33,741 nt of DNA, from contig JAEEJI010000248.1 of the NCBI GenBank assembly GCA_016281825.1, positions 1 through 33,741 of the forward strand, given 5' to 3'. The position numbers and the translations under genes are program-made. The DNA comes from Muribaculaceae bacterium. Lineage in GTDB: Bacteria; Bacteroidota; Bacteroidia; Bacteroidales; Muribaculaceae. The notes under the pieces were generated by a model. That model worked only from the letters and a program-made list of their open reading frames with translations. It ran no database searches and had not been told where the DNA came from. This document shows positions 18,441 to 27,180 of this stretch, piece by piece (within the stretch, counting starts at the first letter, position 1; each line of letters begins with the position of its first letter).

Positions 18441-18460
18441 TTAAGAATTAAGAATTACTT
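18440..18460. repeat. 7-bp array ATTAAGA x2 + ATTACTT starting on last base of stop codon
   Basis: Read directly; TGA stop ends at 18440. Confidence 0.6.
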
Positions 18461-18504
18461 CTATTACAAATTCTGATTCTTGGTTTTTAGCTTGCACTAA
18501 ACAC

Positions 18505-18534
18505 AAGTGGAGTCCCGCACACGAGGCTCCACTT
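18505..18534 (+). terminator. possible intrinsic terminator between convergent genes
   Basis: AAGTGGAG ... CTCCACTT followed by TGTTATT. Confidence 0.5.
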
Positions 18535-18543
18535 TGTTATTCT

Positions 18544-18592
18544 CTAGAGAGTCTAGATTGACTAGAGGCACTAGATTGACTGTAACTGCTAG
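18544..18592. repeat. 9-bp periodic CTAG array overlapping the MerR stop codon
   Basis: CTAG starts at 18544, 18553, 18562, 18571 and 18589 (spacings 9,9,9,18). Confidence 0.9.
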
Positions 18593-18927
18593 AGCGAAAT
18601 GTTGTTGAGGGCTTGTTGGAGTAGCTGGAGCTGGGACTTGATGTCCTTGAGGCGGTCGACCACCTCAAATCGCTTGTCAACGCCATCACGGTTGGCTCGC
18701 AGTTGTGCCTGCGCAGCATCGAGTTTTAGGCCCTTCTCCTTGACCAGGTAGTGGATTTTGCGTATGGTCTCGATGTCATTGGGTGTGTAGAATCGGATGT
18801 TCTTGGCATTGCGGCGAGGCTTGACGATGGTGAACTGCGTCTCCCAGTAGCGCAACGTGCTCTCGGGTATGCCCAAGATTTGCGCCACGTCACCTATCTT
18901 ATAATATTTCTTATCTAGTTCTTGCAT
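18589..18927 (-). CDS. MerR family transcriptional regulator
   Basis: KKYYKIGDVAQILGIPESTLRYWETQFTIVKPRRNAKNIRFYTPNDIETIRKIHYLVKEKGLKLDAAQAQL. Confidence 0.93.
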   Translation of the reverse strand: MQELDKKYYKIGDVAQILGIPESTLRYWETQFTIVKPRRNAKNIRFYTPNDIETIRKIHYLVKEKGLKLDAAQAQLRANRDGVDKRFEVVDRLKDIKSQLQLLQQALNNISL

Positions 18928-19084
18928 GTAGTGATACTTTGGGGCCGCGACTTATCCGCGGCATGGGGAACAGATGAGACCCCATAGCTGCTCTAATGGG
19001 GCGTTTTTGGTGGGTACAAAGGTATAAAATTATGTTGAAAATGGCAAATTTTGCGGGCAAAATCAAAAAAAATCGTGTTGTGTT

Positions 19085-19115
19085 TTTGAACAACGGCGAT
19101 TTTGGCGTATCTTTG
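19085..19115 (+). promoter_or_regulatory. alaS promoter (TTTG-N19-TATCTTTG)
   Basis: TTTG 19085-19088; TATCTTTG 19108-19115; ATG at 19150. Confidence 0.75.
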
Positions 19116-19149
19116 TAGGTTGTTTTGAAAAAAATATAGACTAAACGAT

Positions 19150-21771
19150 ATGCTAACTGCAAAAGAGATTCGCGAAGCCTTTAAGAGCTTCTTTGAGAGC
19201 AAGCAGCACCACATTGTGCCTTCCGCTCCAATGGTCATCAAAGACGACCCTACCCTTATGTTTACCAATGCCGGCATGAACCAGTTCAAGGACATCATCC
19301 TGGGCAACCAACAGGCTCAGTGGCGCCGCGTCGCCGACTCGCAAAAGTGTCTGCGCGTGAGTGGCAAGCACAACGACCTGAAGGAAGTTGGTCACGACAC
19401 CTACCACCACACGATGTTTGAGATGCTGGGCAACTGGTCGTTTGGCGACTACTTCAAGAAGGAAGCCATCGATTGGTGCTGGGAGTTTCTGGTGGACGTG
19501 TTGCACCTTGACCCCGCCATTCTTTACGCCACCGTGTTTGAGGGCTATGCCCCTGAGGGTTTAGAGCGTGACAACGAAGCCGCTGGCTATTGGGAGAAAC
19601 ATCTGCCTGCCGACCACATCATCAATGGCAACCGCCACGACAATTTCTGGGAGATGGGCGACACGGGTCCTTGCGGCCCGTGCAGCGAAATCCACATCGA
19701 CCTGCGCAGCGACGAGGAGAAGGCGCAAGTGCCCGGCCGCGAGTTGGTCAACAAAGACCACCCGCAGGTGATAGAGATATGGAACCTGGTGTTCATGCAA
19801 TATAACCGCAAGGCAGACAGTAGCCTAGAGCCGCTTCCGTTCAACGTGATAGACACCGGCATGGGCTTTGAGCGCCTGTGCATGGCCCTTCAGGGCAAGA
19901 AGTCGAACTATGACACTGACGTGTTCCAGCCGCTGATTAGCGAGATTGGCAACATTAGTGGCAAGCGCTATGGCGAGAACCACGACACCGATGTGGCCAT
20001 GCGTGTGGTCGCCGACCACGTGCGTACCATCGCGTTCAGCATCGCCGATGGTCAGTTGCCCAGCAATGCCAAGGCGGGCTACGTCATCCGCCGCATCTTG
20101 CGCCGTGCTGTGCGCTACGGCTACACCTTCCTAGGCATGCGCGAGGCATTCATGTATCGCCTGATTGACACGCTCATCGAGAGCATGGGAGCCGCCTATC
20201 CTGAACTGCCTGCTCAAGCCGACCTGATCAAGCATGTGTGCAAAGAAGAGGAAGACTCATTCCTGCGCACGCTCGAAACCGGCATGAAGCTCATCGAGAA
20301 GGTGATTGCCGACACCCAGCAAGTAGGTAAGACCGAAATCACGGGTCGCGAGGCGTTCACGCTCTATGACACCTATGGTTTCCCCTTGGACTTGACTGAG
20401 CTGATTCTGCGCGAGAACAACATGACCGTTAATGAGGAAGAGTTCAATGCCGAGATGCAGCAGCAGAAACAACGCGCACGCAACGCCGCCGCCGTGGAGG
20501 CAACCGACTGGGTGGAGTTGCAAGAGGGTGTTACCGAGTTTGTGGGTTATGACTTGACCGAGTGTGACACCGAGATTCTGCGTTATCGCAAGGTGAAGCA
20601 GAAAAACAACGAGTTCTACCAGATTGTTCTCAGCCGCACGCCGTTCTACGCTGAGATGGGTGGCCAGGTTGGCGACAAGGGCACGCTCACTGCTGGTGAC
20701 GAAACCATCGAGATTATTGACACCAAGCGTGAGAACAACCTGCCCGTTCACATTGCCAAGCGCATGCCGTCGGATCCCACTGCACCCATTCATGCCGCCA
20801 TTGACGTGAAACGCCGCCGCGCGATCGAGTGCAACCACACGGCGACCCACCTGCTGCACGCCGCCCTGCGTCAAGTGCTGGGCAAGCATGTAGAACAAAA
20901 GGGTTCGTATGTTGACGACAAGATGCTGCGCTTCGACTTCTCTCACTTCAAGAAAGTCACCCCCGAAGAGATTCGTCAGGTCGAGCATCTCGCCAATGCA
21001 ATGGTGCGGCACGCCACACTGCGCGAGGAGCACCGCGAGATGCCCATCGACGAGGCGCGTGCCATGGGTGCGATGGCCCTGTTCGGCGAGAAATATGGTG
21101 ACCGCGTGCGCGTCATCAAGTATGACGACTCGGTCGAGCTGTGCGGTGGTACGCATGTTGCCAACACGGGCTACATCGGCATGATTAAGATTGTGAACGA
21201 GAGCAGCATCGCCGCCGGTATCCGCCGCATCGAAGCCATCACTGGTGAAGGAGTCGAGAAGACTATGGATGATATGCAAGACTTGTTGCATGAAATCAAG
21301 AGCATGCTGAATAATGCGCCCGATGCTCTGGTGGCATTGCGCAAATCGCTTGAGGAGAACACATCACTGCGCAAGCAGGCCGAGGGCTTCATCCAGGAGC
21401 GCATCAACTCCCTGCGCGAGCATCTCGTTAACGGCGCTCGCCTCAATGACAAGGGAGTGAAGGTGATGCGCCTGCAACGCCTCTTGCTACCCGATGTGGT
21501 CAAGGGCGTGGCGACAGCATTGCGTGGCAGTGGCTTGACCCGTCATGCCCTGCTCGCCGGCACGGTCTATGCTGACCGTCCAACGCTTACCGTCATGCTC
21601 ACCGACGATCTGGTCAAGGAAGGCATGAACGCCAGTCAGATGGTGCGTGAGGTTGCCAAGTTGATTCAAGGCGGTGGCGGTGGCCAGCCCGGTTTTGCTC
21701 AGGCAGGTGGTAAGAACTTGGATGGCATCAGTGCCGCACTCGATAAACTTGAGGAAATGCTGAGTAATTAG
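19150..21771 (+). CDS. alaS: alanyl-tRNA synthetase
   Basis: [89 protein letters not shown]. Confidence 0.97.
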   Translation: MLTAKEIREAFKSFFESKQHHIVPSAPMVIKDDPTLMFTNAGMNQFKDIILGNQQAQWRRVADSQKCLRVSGKHNDLKEVGHDTYHHTMFEMLGNWSFGDYFKKEAIDWCWEFLVDVLHLDPAILYATVFEGYAPEGLERDNEAAGYWEKHLPADHIINGNRHDNFWEMGDTGPCGPCSEIHIDLRSDEEKAQVPGRELVNKDHPQVIEIWNLVFMQYNRKADSSLEPLPFNVIDTGMGFERLCMALQGKKSNYDTDVFQPLISEIGNISGKRYGENHDTDVAMRVVADHVRTIAFSIADGQLPSNAKAGYVIRRILRRAVRYGYTFLGMREAFMYRLIDTLIESMGAAYPELPAQADLIKHVCKEEEDSFLRTLETGMKLIEKVIADTQQVGKTEITGREAFTLYDTYGFPLDLTELILRENNMTVNEEEFNAEMQQQKQRARNAAAVEATDWVELQEGVTEFVGYDLTECDTEILRYRKVKQKNNEFYQIVLSRTPFYAEMGGQVGDKGTLTAGDETIEIIDTKRENNLPVHIAKRMPSDPTAPIHAAIDVKRRRAIECNHTATHLLHAALRQVLGKHVEQKGSYVDDKMLRFDFSHFKKVTPEEIRQVEHLANAMVRHATLREEHREMPIDEARAMGAMALFGEKYGDRVRVIKYDDSVELCGGTHVANTGYIGMIKIVNESSIAAGIRRIEAITGEGVEKTMDDMQDLLHEIKSMLNNAPDALVALRKSLEENTSLRKQAEGFIQERINSLREHLVNGARLNDKGVKVMRLQRLLLPDVVKGVATALRGSGLTRHALLAGTVYADRPTLTVMLTDDLVKEGMNASQMVREVAKLIQGGGGGQPGFAQAGGKNLDGISAALDKLEEMLSN

Positions 21772-21799
21772 CCCCCCTCAGTCCCCCCTGAAGAGGGGG
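21771..21799 (+). repeat. C/G-rich hairpin repeat, copy C, starting on the last base of the alaS stop codon
   Basis: TAGCCCCCCTCAGTCCCCCCTGAAGAGGGGG; stem CCCCCT/AGGGGG around GAAG. Confidence 0.8.
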
Positions 21800-21854
21800 A
21801 AGTTCAGAGTGGCAGAATAATATTGACACTTATAATCCTAATAACACTATAACA

Positions 21855-22715
21855 ATGAAAAAAGTATTTTTATTTTTAGCTTGTGTTGCTATGACCGCCA
21901 TGAGTGGCGCATCTCAAGGGAATGCCGCCTGGCCGTGGGACTTCCCTCTGAGCACGGGTGAGCAATTCACCGACGGCGAGCTGATATTGGCGCCCTACAC
22001 TTTCTACAAGGGCGCTATTGATGACAAGGAAGACCTGACAAAGAAAACCCTCATCATCTACAAAACCAACCTCGTAAAAGCAGGAGCCGAGAAGTCGGTA
22101 GTGAACTACATGGAAGACTATGAGTTGCCCAACTCGCTGATTATTGGCATTCCCGAGGGAGCTACCGCCAAGAAGGGCGACATCATCCTGACATGGTGGC
22201 AAACCGGCAGCGGCATGAATCGCGCCATCGTGCGTGATGACAGTGACCCCACAGCACCCAAGGTGGACTATCTTGACATGGACTTGAAGCTCAATGCCGA
22301 TGGCACCACGTCAGGTTTCGCTGAAGACCATGCCAACGAGCAGCTCGAGCCCAACTCGTTTATCGTGCTGCACGACGGCGATTGGGAGCCTGGAGCACAA
22401 GTCGCACACATGAATGACTGGGGCAAGTGGGTCGCAGCGACCCTGATCAAGGCCACCGATGACAAGGTGCTGGTGCAGGATTTCGGCAGCAAGATTGCTG
22501 TCTATCCACGGTCTGAGTGCAAGCTCATCCCCTTGAGTGATGAGGGCATCAAGGCCGGTGACGAAGTCTATGGAGCACCCATCAACATTTACGAGTCCTT
22601 CACCGTCGAGAAGGTTGACAACGAGCGTGGACGCGTCTGGGGTACCGACAGGTATGGCAAGAAGAGAATCATCAACATTCTCCAAGTCACCAAGGTGCTG
22701 GACGAGGAGGAGTAG
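21855..22715 (+). CDS. secreted protein of unknown function, paralog 1
   Basis: 286 aa with signal peptide and no lipobox Cys; strongly similar to the next ORF; C-terminal Tudor/Agenet-like WEPGAQVAHMNDWGKWVAATLIKATDDKVLVQDF. Confidence 0.8.
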   Translation: MKKVFLFLACVAMTAMSGASQGNAAWPWDFPLSTGEQFTDGELILAPYTFYKGAIDDKEDLTKKTLIIYKTNLVKAGAEKSVVNYMEDYELPNSLIIGIPEGATAKKGDIILTWWQTGSGMNRAIVRDDSDPTAPKVDYLDMDLKLNADGTTSGFAEDHANEQLEPNSFIVLHDGDWEPGAQVAHMNDWGKWVAATLIKATDDKVLVQDFGSKIAVYPRSECKLIPLSDEGIKAGDEVYGAPINIYESFTVEKVDNERGRVWGTDRYGKKRIINILQVTKVLDEEE

Positions 22716-22747
22716 ATAATAGATAATAGATTATAGATTATAGATAA
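22713..22747. repeat. 7-bp array TAGATAA/TAGATTA x5 beginning on the paralog 1 stop codon
   Basis: TAGATAA TAGATAA TAGATTA TAGATTA TAGATAA; first TAG is the stop. Confidence 0.9.
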
Positions 22748-22759
22748 GTTTTTTAGATT

Positions 22760-23665
22760 ATGAAGAAATTGATTTTTGTGGCTGTTATCGGTCTTTCGAT
22801 GGCCGCCATGAGCTGCACAGGCAGCAATGAGAACAATGCCAATGGTAACGACAGTACCCAAACTGCCTCCACGACTCAGATGGATCCCGCCGCATGGCCT
22901 TGGGACTTCCCCATCAGCACCGGTGAAAAATTCACCGACGGTGAGTTGGTTCTTGCTCCTTACACTTACTATAAGGCTGGTCTTGATGACGGAGCTGATC
23001 TGACTTCCAAATGTCTTATCTTCTACAACACCAACCTCAAGACCGCTGGTGCCGAGAAGTCGGTGGTGAACTACAAAGAAGACTATGAGTTGCCCAACTC
23101 ACTCATCATCGGCATCCCCGAAGGTGCTACCGCCAAGAAGGGCGACATCCTGCTCACCTGGTGGCAAACCGGCAGCGGCCTCAAGCGCGCCATCGTGCGT
23201 GACGACAGCAATCCCGCCGAGCCCAAGGTTGACTACCTCGACATGAAGCTCGACCCAGGATCAAAGGTGAACTTCGCCGACGACCATGCCAACGAGCAGC
23301 TCAAACCCAACTCGTTCATTGTGCTTCACGATGGCCAATGGGAGCCCGGAGCGCAGGTCGCTTGCAAGGATGAGCGCGGACGCTGGCTCGCCGCCAAGCT
23401 AATCAAGGCCACCGATGACAAGGTGCTAGTGTTGGGATTCAGCGAGAAGGTTGCCGTTTATCCCAAGAGCGACTGCAAGCTTATTCCGCTGAGCGACGAG
23501 GGCGTCAAGGCTGGCGACAGCGTGCATGGCTTGTTTGTCGCAGAGTACCAACCCGGCTACACCGTCGACAAGGTTGACAACGAGCGCGGACGTGTTTATG
23601 TCACCAGCGACAACGGCAAGCAGGAAATCCTGAGCATCCTCGAAGTGACCAAGGTGCTGAATTAA
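22760..23665 (+). CDS. putative lipoprotein of unknown function, paralog 2
   Basis: 301 aa, lipobox AAMSC; shares KSVVNYxEDYELPNSLIIGIPEGATAKKGDIxLTWWQTGSG and FADDHANEQLxPNSFIVLHDGxWEPGAQV with paralog 1. Confidence 0.82.
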   Translation: MKKLIFVAVIGLSMAAMSCTGSNENNANGNDSTQTASTTQMDPAAWPWDFPISTGEKFTDGELVLAPYTYYKAGLDDGADLTSKCLIFYNTNLKTAGAEKSVVNYKEDYELPNSLIIGIPEGATAKKGDILLTWWQTGSGLKRAIVRDDSNPAEPKVDYLDMKLDPGSKVNFADDHANEQLKPNSFIVLHDGQWEPGAQVACKDERGRWLAAKLIKATDDKVLVLGFSEKVAVYPKSDCKLIPLSDEGVKAGDSVHGLFVAEYQPGYTVDKVDNERGRVYVTSDNGKQEILSILEVTKVLN

Positions 23666-23680
23666 AACATCTCCCATAAA

Positions 23681-23730
23681 CAAGTTGCCGCCGAGTATCA
23701 AAAAGATACTCGGCGGCAACTTGTTTTTTC
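23681..23730 (+). terminator. strong intrinsic terminator
   Basis: Perfect 19-bp stem CAAGTTGCCGCCGAGTATC / GATACTCGGCGGCAACTTG, 5-nt A loop, then TTTTTT. Confidence 0.92.
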
Positions 23731-23739
23731 CACGACAAT

Positions 23740-25557
23740 CTATTCTTCGTCTTGGCCGGCGGCTTTGGCGCGGCGCTTGCGCTCGAGTTCGTCGAGGATG
23801 ATCTTGCGCATGCGGATGTGACTGGGTGTAATCTCGACGTACTCGTCGGCCTTAATGTACTCGAGTGCTTCCTCCAGGCTGAAGACGATGGGCGGAACGA
23901 TGTGCATCTTTTCGTCTGAGCCGCTGGCGCGCATGTTGGTGAGTTTCTTGCTCTTGGTTACGTTGACGGCGAGGTCTTTCTCCTTGGCGTGCTCACCAAC
24001 GACCTGTCCGGCATAGACCTCTTCCTGCGGGAAGATGAAGAAGCGACCACGGTCCTGGAGTTTGTCGATGGCGTAGGCGAAAGCCGTGCCGCCCTCGGTA
24101 GCAATGAGCGACCCGTTGGTACGGCGAGTAATCTCGCCCTTCCAAGGCTCGAACGCCAGGAAGCGGTGCGCCATAATGGCCTCTCCTGCGCTGGCGGTGA
24201 GAACGTTGGTGCGGAGTCCGATGATGCCTCTTGACGGAATCTTGAACTCCAGGTGTATACGGTCGTTCTGTGTTTCCATGGATGTCATCTCGCCGCGACG
24301 GCGGGTAACCATGTCAATCATCTTGCTTGAGTACTCTTCAGGGACGTTGATGGTAAGCACCTCGATGGGCTCGCACTTGGCTCCGTCAATCTCCTTGATG
24401 ATTACCTGCGGCTGTCCCACCTGCAATTCATATCCCTCGCGTCGCATCTCCTCGATGAGCACGCTCAGGTGCAGCACACCACGTCCGAATACCAGCCATG
24501 CATCCTCGCCCTCGGTGCGCTCGACGCGCAATGCCAGGTTCTTGTCCAGCTCACGCATAAGTCGGTCGTAGATGTGTCGTGATGTGACATACTTACCATC
24601 CTTGCCGAAGAACGGCGAGTCGTTGATGGTAAAGAGCATTGACATGGTGGGTTCGTCGATAGCGATGCGCGGCAGCGGGTCGGGGTTGGCAAGCAGCGAA
24701 ACAGTATCGCCTATCTCGAATCCTTCCAGCCCCACGATGGCGCAGATGTCGCCGCATCCCACTGTGTCGACGTGCTTCTGCCCCATTCCCTCGAAGGTGC
24801 GCAGTTCCTTGACCTTCTGTCGCGAGACTGTGCCGTCGCGTTTACAAAGTCCCACCTCCATACCGTCCTTGAGTTCGCCACGATGCACACGTCCCACAGC
24901 GATTCGCCCCACATAGCTGCTATAGTCGAGCGAGGTGATGAGCATCTGCGGCTCACCCTCGTTGTAGGCGGGCTCAGGGATGTACTCGATGATGGCATCA
25001 AGCACGGCGGTTATGTTGTCGGTGGGTTCTTGCCAGTCAAGGCTCATCCAGCCATTCTTTGCACTACCAAAGACCGTGGGGAAATCCAATTGGTCCTCGG
25101 TAGCATCGAGGTTGCACATGAGTTCGAACACCTGCTCCTGCACCTCGTCGGGGCGGCAGTTGGGTTTGTCAACCTTATTGATGACCACAATGGGCTTGAG
25201 TCCCAGTTGCAACGCCTTTTGTAGCACAAAACGTGTCTGCGGCATGGGTCCCTCGAAGGCGTCGACCAGCAACAGGCATCCGTCGGCCATGTTCAGCACG
25301 CGCTCCACCTCACCTCCGAAGTCGCTATGCCCCGGGGTGTCAATGATGTTAATCTTGTATCCATTGTAGTTGATGGACACATTTTTCGAGAGGATGGTGA
25401 TGCCTCGTTCGCGCTCCAGGTCATTGCTGTCAAGTATCTGTGTTCCAACGTTCTGGTTGTCACGGAAGAGGTTTCCTGCTGCGAGCATCTTGTCGACCAG
25501 TGTGGTCTTTCCGTGGTCGACGTGAGCGATGATGGCGACGTTTCTTATCTGTTGCAT
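23740..25557 (-). CDS. typA: translational GTPase TypA/BipA
   Basis: RNVAIIAHVDHGKTTLVDKML, NVGTQILDSNDLERERGITILSKN, IIDTPGHSDFGGEVERVLNMADG, NKVDKPNCRPDEV. Confidence 0.96.
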   Translation of the reverse strand: MQQIRNVAIIAHVDHGKTTLVDKMLAAGNLFRDNQNVGTQILDSNDLERERGITILSKNVSINYNGYKINIIDTPGHSDFGGEVERVLNMADGCLLLVDAFEGPMPQTRFVLQKALQLGLKPIVVINKVDKPNCRPDEVQEQVFELMCNLDATEDQLDFPTVFGSAKNGWMSLDWQEPTDNITAVLDAIIEYIPEPAYNEGEPQMLITSLDYSSYVGRIAVGRVHRGELKDGMEVGLCKRDGTVSRQKVKELRTFEGMGQKHVDTVGCGDICAIVGLEGFEIGDTVSLLANPDPLPRIAIDEPTMSMLFTINDSPFFGKDGKYVTSRHIYDRLMRELDKNLALRVERTEGEDAWLVFGRGVLHLSVLIEEMRREGYELQVGQPQVIIKEIDGAKCEPIEVLTINVPEEYSSKMIDMVTRRRGEMTSMETQNDRIHLEFKIPSRGIIGLRTNVLTASAGEAIMAHRFLAFEPWKGEITRRTNGSLIATEGGTAFAYAIDKLQDRGRFFIFPQEEVYAGQVVGEHAKEKDLAVNVTKSKKLTNMRASGSDEKMHIVPPIVFSLEEALEYIKADEYVEITPSHIRMRKIILDELERKRRAKAAGQDEE

Positions 25558-25596
25558 ATAGGGGTGTTCTAGAAAAATCGTGCAAAGGTAGTAATA

Positions 25597-25654
25597 AATT
25601 GAGAATTGAGAATTGAGAATTGAGAATTATTTTAATTGAGGATTGAGAATTAAG
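25597..25654. repeat. 7-bp array AATTGAG x4 plus variants, adjoining O-acetyltransferase promoter
   Basis: AATTGAG x4 (25597-25624), AATTATT, 2-nt slip, AATTGAG GATTGAG AATTAAG; TACCTTTG -7 box follows at 25658-25665. Confidence 0.9.
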
Positions 25655-25669
25655 TTGTACCTTTGTGGC

Positions 25670-26242
25670 ATGATGACAGACAAGCAAAAGGAAGAACTGG
25701 AGAAGATGATGAGTGGGGAGCTGTATGACGCCAGTGACAACACTACGCTGCTAGACCTGTTGGCACAGTGCCATGAGCGGTGTTATGACTATAACCACTT
25801 GCGTCCGTCACAAGTTGAGGAGCGTACTGCACTTATTCGTAGTCTGCTGGGCAAGACGGGCGAGCGGTTCACCATCAATGCGCCGTTCTTGTGCGACTAT
25901 GGGTTCAACATTGAGGTGGGAGAACGTTTTTTTGCCAACTTCAACCTAGTGATTCTTGATGAGGCGCGTGTGACCTTCGGTGATGATGTGTTTATCGCTC
26001 CCAACTGCGCATTCTACACCGCCGGTCATCCAGTTGACGCGTCTTTGCGCAACGCGGGCAAGCAATATGCACGTCCCATCCATGTAGGGAACAACGTGTG
26101 GTTTGGGGGCAATGTTTGTGTAATGCCTGGCGTGACCATTGGTGACAATGTGACGATTGGCGCCGGTTCGGTTGTGGTTCACGACATCCCCAGCAATGTG
26201 CTGGCGGCTGGGAACCCGTGCCGGGTGATTAAAGAGCTGTAG
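25670..26242 (+). CDS. sugar/galactoside O-acetyltransferase (left-handed beta-helix, Maa/LacA-like)
   Basis: NYNHLRPSQ-like region, FNIEVGERFFANFNLVILDEARVTFGDDVFIAPNCAFYTAGHP, VWFGGNVCVMPGVTIGDNVTIGAGSVV; ATG at 25670 follows the promoter, so it is preferred over 25643. Confidence 0.92.
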   Translation: MMTDKQKEELEKMMSGELYDASDNTTLLDLLAQCHERCYDYNHLRPSQVEERTALIRSLLGKTGERFTINAPFLCDYGFNIEVGERFFANFNLVILDEARVTFGDDVFIAPNCAFYTAGHPVDASLRNAGKQYARPIHVGNNVWFGGNVCVMPGVTIGDNVTIGAGSVVVHDIPSNVLAAGNPCRVIKEL

Positions 26243-26292
26243 AGGGGTCAGGGCGCTGTGCGCGTTCAGGGGTCAGGGCGCTACGCGATTAC
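26243..26292. repeat. 25-bp direct repeat x2 with small GC hairpins
   Basis: AGGGGTCAGGGCGCTGTGCGCGTTC / AGGGGTCAGGGCGCTACGCGATTAC, directly after the TAG stop at 26242. Confidence 0.85.
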
Positions 26293-26295
26293 ATC

Positions 26296-26330
26296 TGATA
26301 CCTGATACCTGATGCCTGATACCTGACACC
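26296..26330. repeat. 7-bp array TGATACC x5 (variants TGATGCC, TGACACC)
   Basis: Read directly. Confidence 0.9.
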
Positions 26331-26336
26331 TTACCC

Positions 26337-27113
26337 CTAGTCTTGCCACTGGTAGTCGAGGATGGTGGGATTGAAGGTGACGCGTCGGGTGGTGAAGAGG
26401 CGATCCATGGCATTGGTTTTGAGGATATCCTGGGTGGTGCCTTGAATTACTTGACGGTCGCGTGTAATGAGCCAAAGGTCGTCGGCTAGCATGAGCGATT
26501 GTGACACGTCGTGGCTGGAGAGAAGCACGGCCTTGCCACGGTCGTGTGCCAGTGAGTGCAGCAGTTGCATCGCCTCGATGCGGCTTGCCACGTCGAGGAA
26601 TGCTGTGGGTTCGTCTAGGATGATGATGGGCGTCTGCTGCGCCAAAGCGCGCGCAATCATGGCCTTCTGACGTTCGCCGTCACTAAGGTCGGCAACATAG
26701 CTGGCGGCCTTGTGTGTGATGCCTACGTCATCGATTGCTTGAGCCACGATTTGATGGTCTTCTTCGCTGAGTCTTCCCAAAAAGCCCGTGTGGGGTTGTC
26801 GCCCCAGCGCGACGAGTTCGGTGACGGTCAGTCCGCCAACGGCGATTCGGTCTGTTGAGACGAGCCCAATGAGTCGTGAACGCTCGCGCTGTGAGATGTC
26901 GTTCACGTTTTTCCCGTTGATTTCTATGGTTCCCGACAAGGGCTTAGCGGCGCAGGTGAGCGCACGCAGTAGTGTCGACTTGCCGGCACCGTTCTGTCCC
27001 AACAGGGCGATAAGACGGCCTTCCTGCATGTTGAGGTTCAGGTCGCTGAGCAACGGGGTGACACGCTTGCCTTGCGTGTAGCCGACGGTGAGGTTATGAG
27101 TGGTGAGGATCAC
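26337..27113 (-). CDS. ABC transporter ATP-binding protein (iron-siderophore/heme/cobalamin type)
   Basis: LIALLGQNGAGKSTLLRAL, LSDGERQKAMIARALAQQTPIIILDEPTAFLD. GTG at 27113 (VILTTHNLTVGYTQG) preferred; ORF-track upstream extension runs through the 7-mer array and permease codons. Confidence 0.9.
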   Translation of the reverse strand: MILTTHNLTVGYTQGKRVTPLLSDLNLNMQEGRLIALLGQNGAGKSTLLRALTCAAKPLSGTIEINGKNVNDISQRERSRLIGLVSTDRIAVGGLTVTELVALGRQPHTGFLGRLSEEDHQIVAQAIDDVGITHKAASYVADLSDGERQKAMIARALAQQTPIIILDEPTAFLDVASRIEAMQLLHSLAHDRGKAVLLSSHDVSQSLMLADDLWLITRDRQVIQGTTQDILKTNAMDRLFTTRRVTFNPTILDYQWQD

Positions 27114-27146
27114 TTGAGAATTGAGAATTAAGAATTGAGAATTATT
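27114..27146. repeat. 7-bp array (TTGAGAA/TTAAGAA) directly upstream of the ABC ATPase start
   Basis: TTGAGAATTGAGAATTAAGAATTGAGAATTATT read directly. Confidence 0.85.
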
Positions 27147-27180
27147 TTCAGCGACAAGGTAGCCGAACACGCCGAAGAAT

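Noticed and set aside
20257-21291. 344-aa minus-strand ORF inside alaS
   Set aside because: Antisense shadow of alaS; no recognisable domain and composition typical of reverse-frame ORFs.
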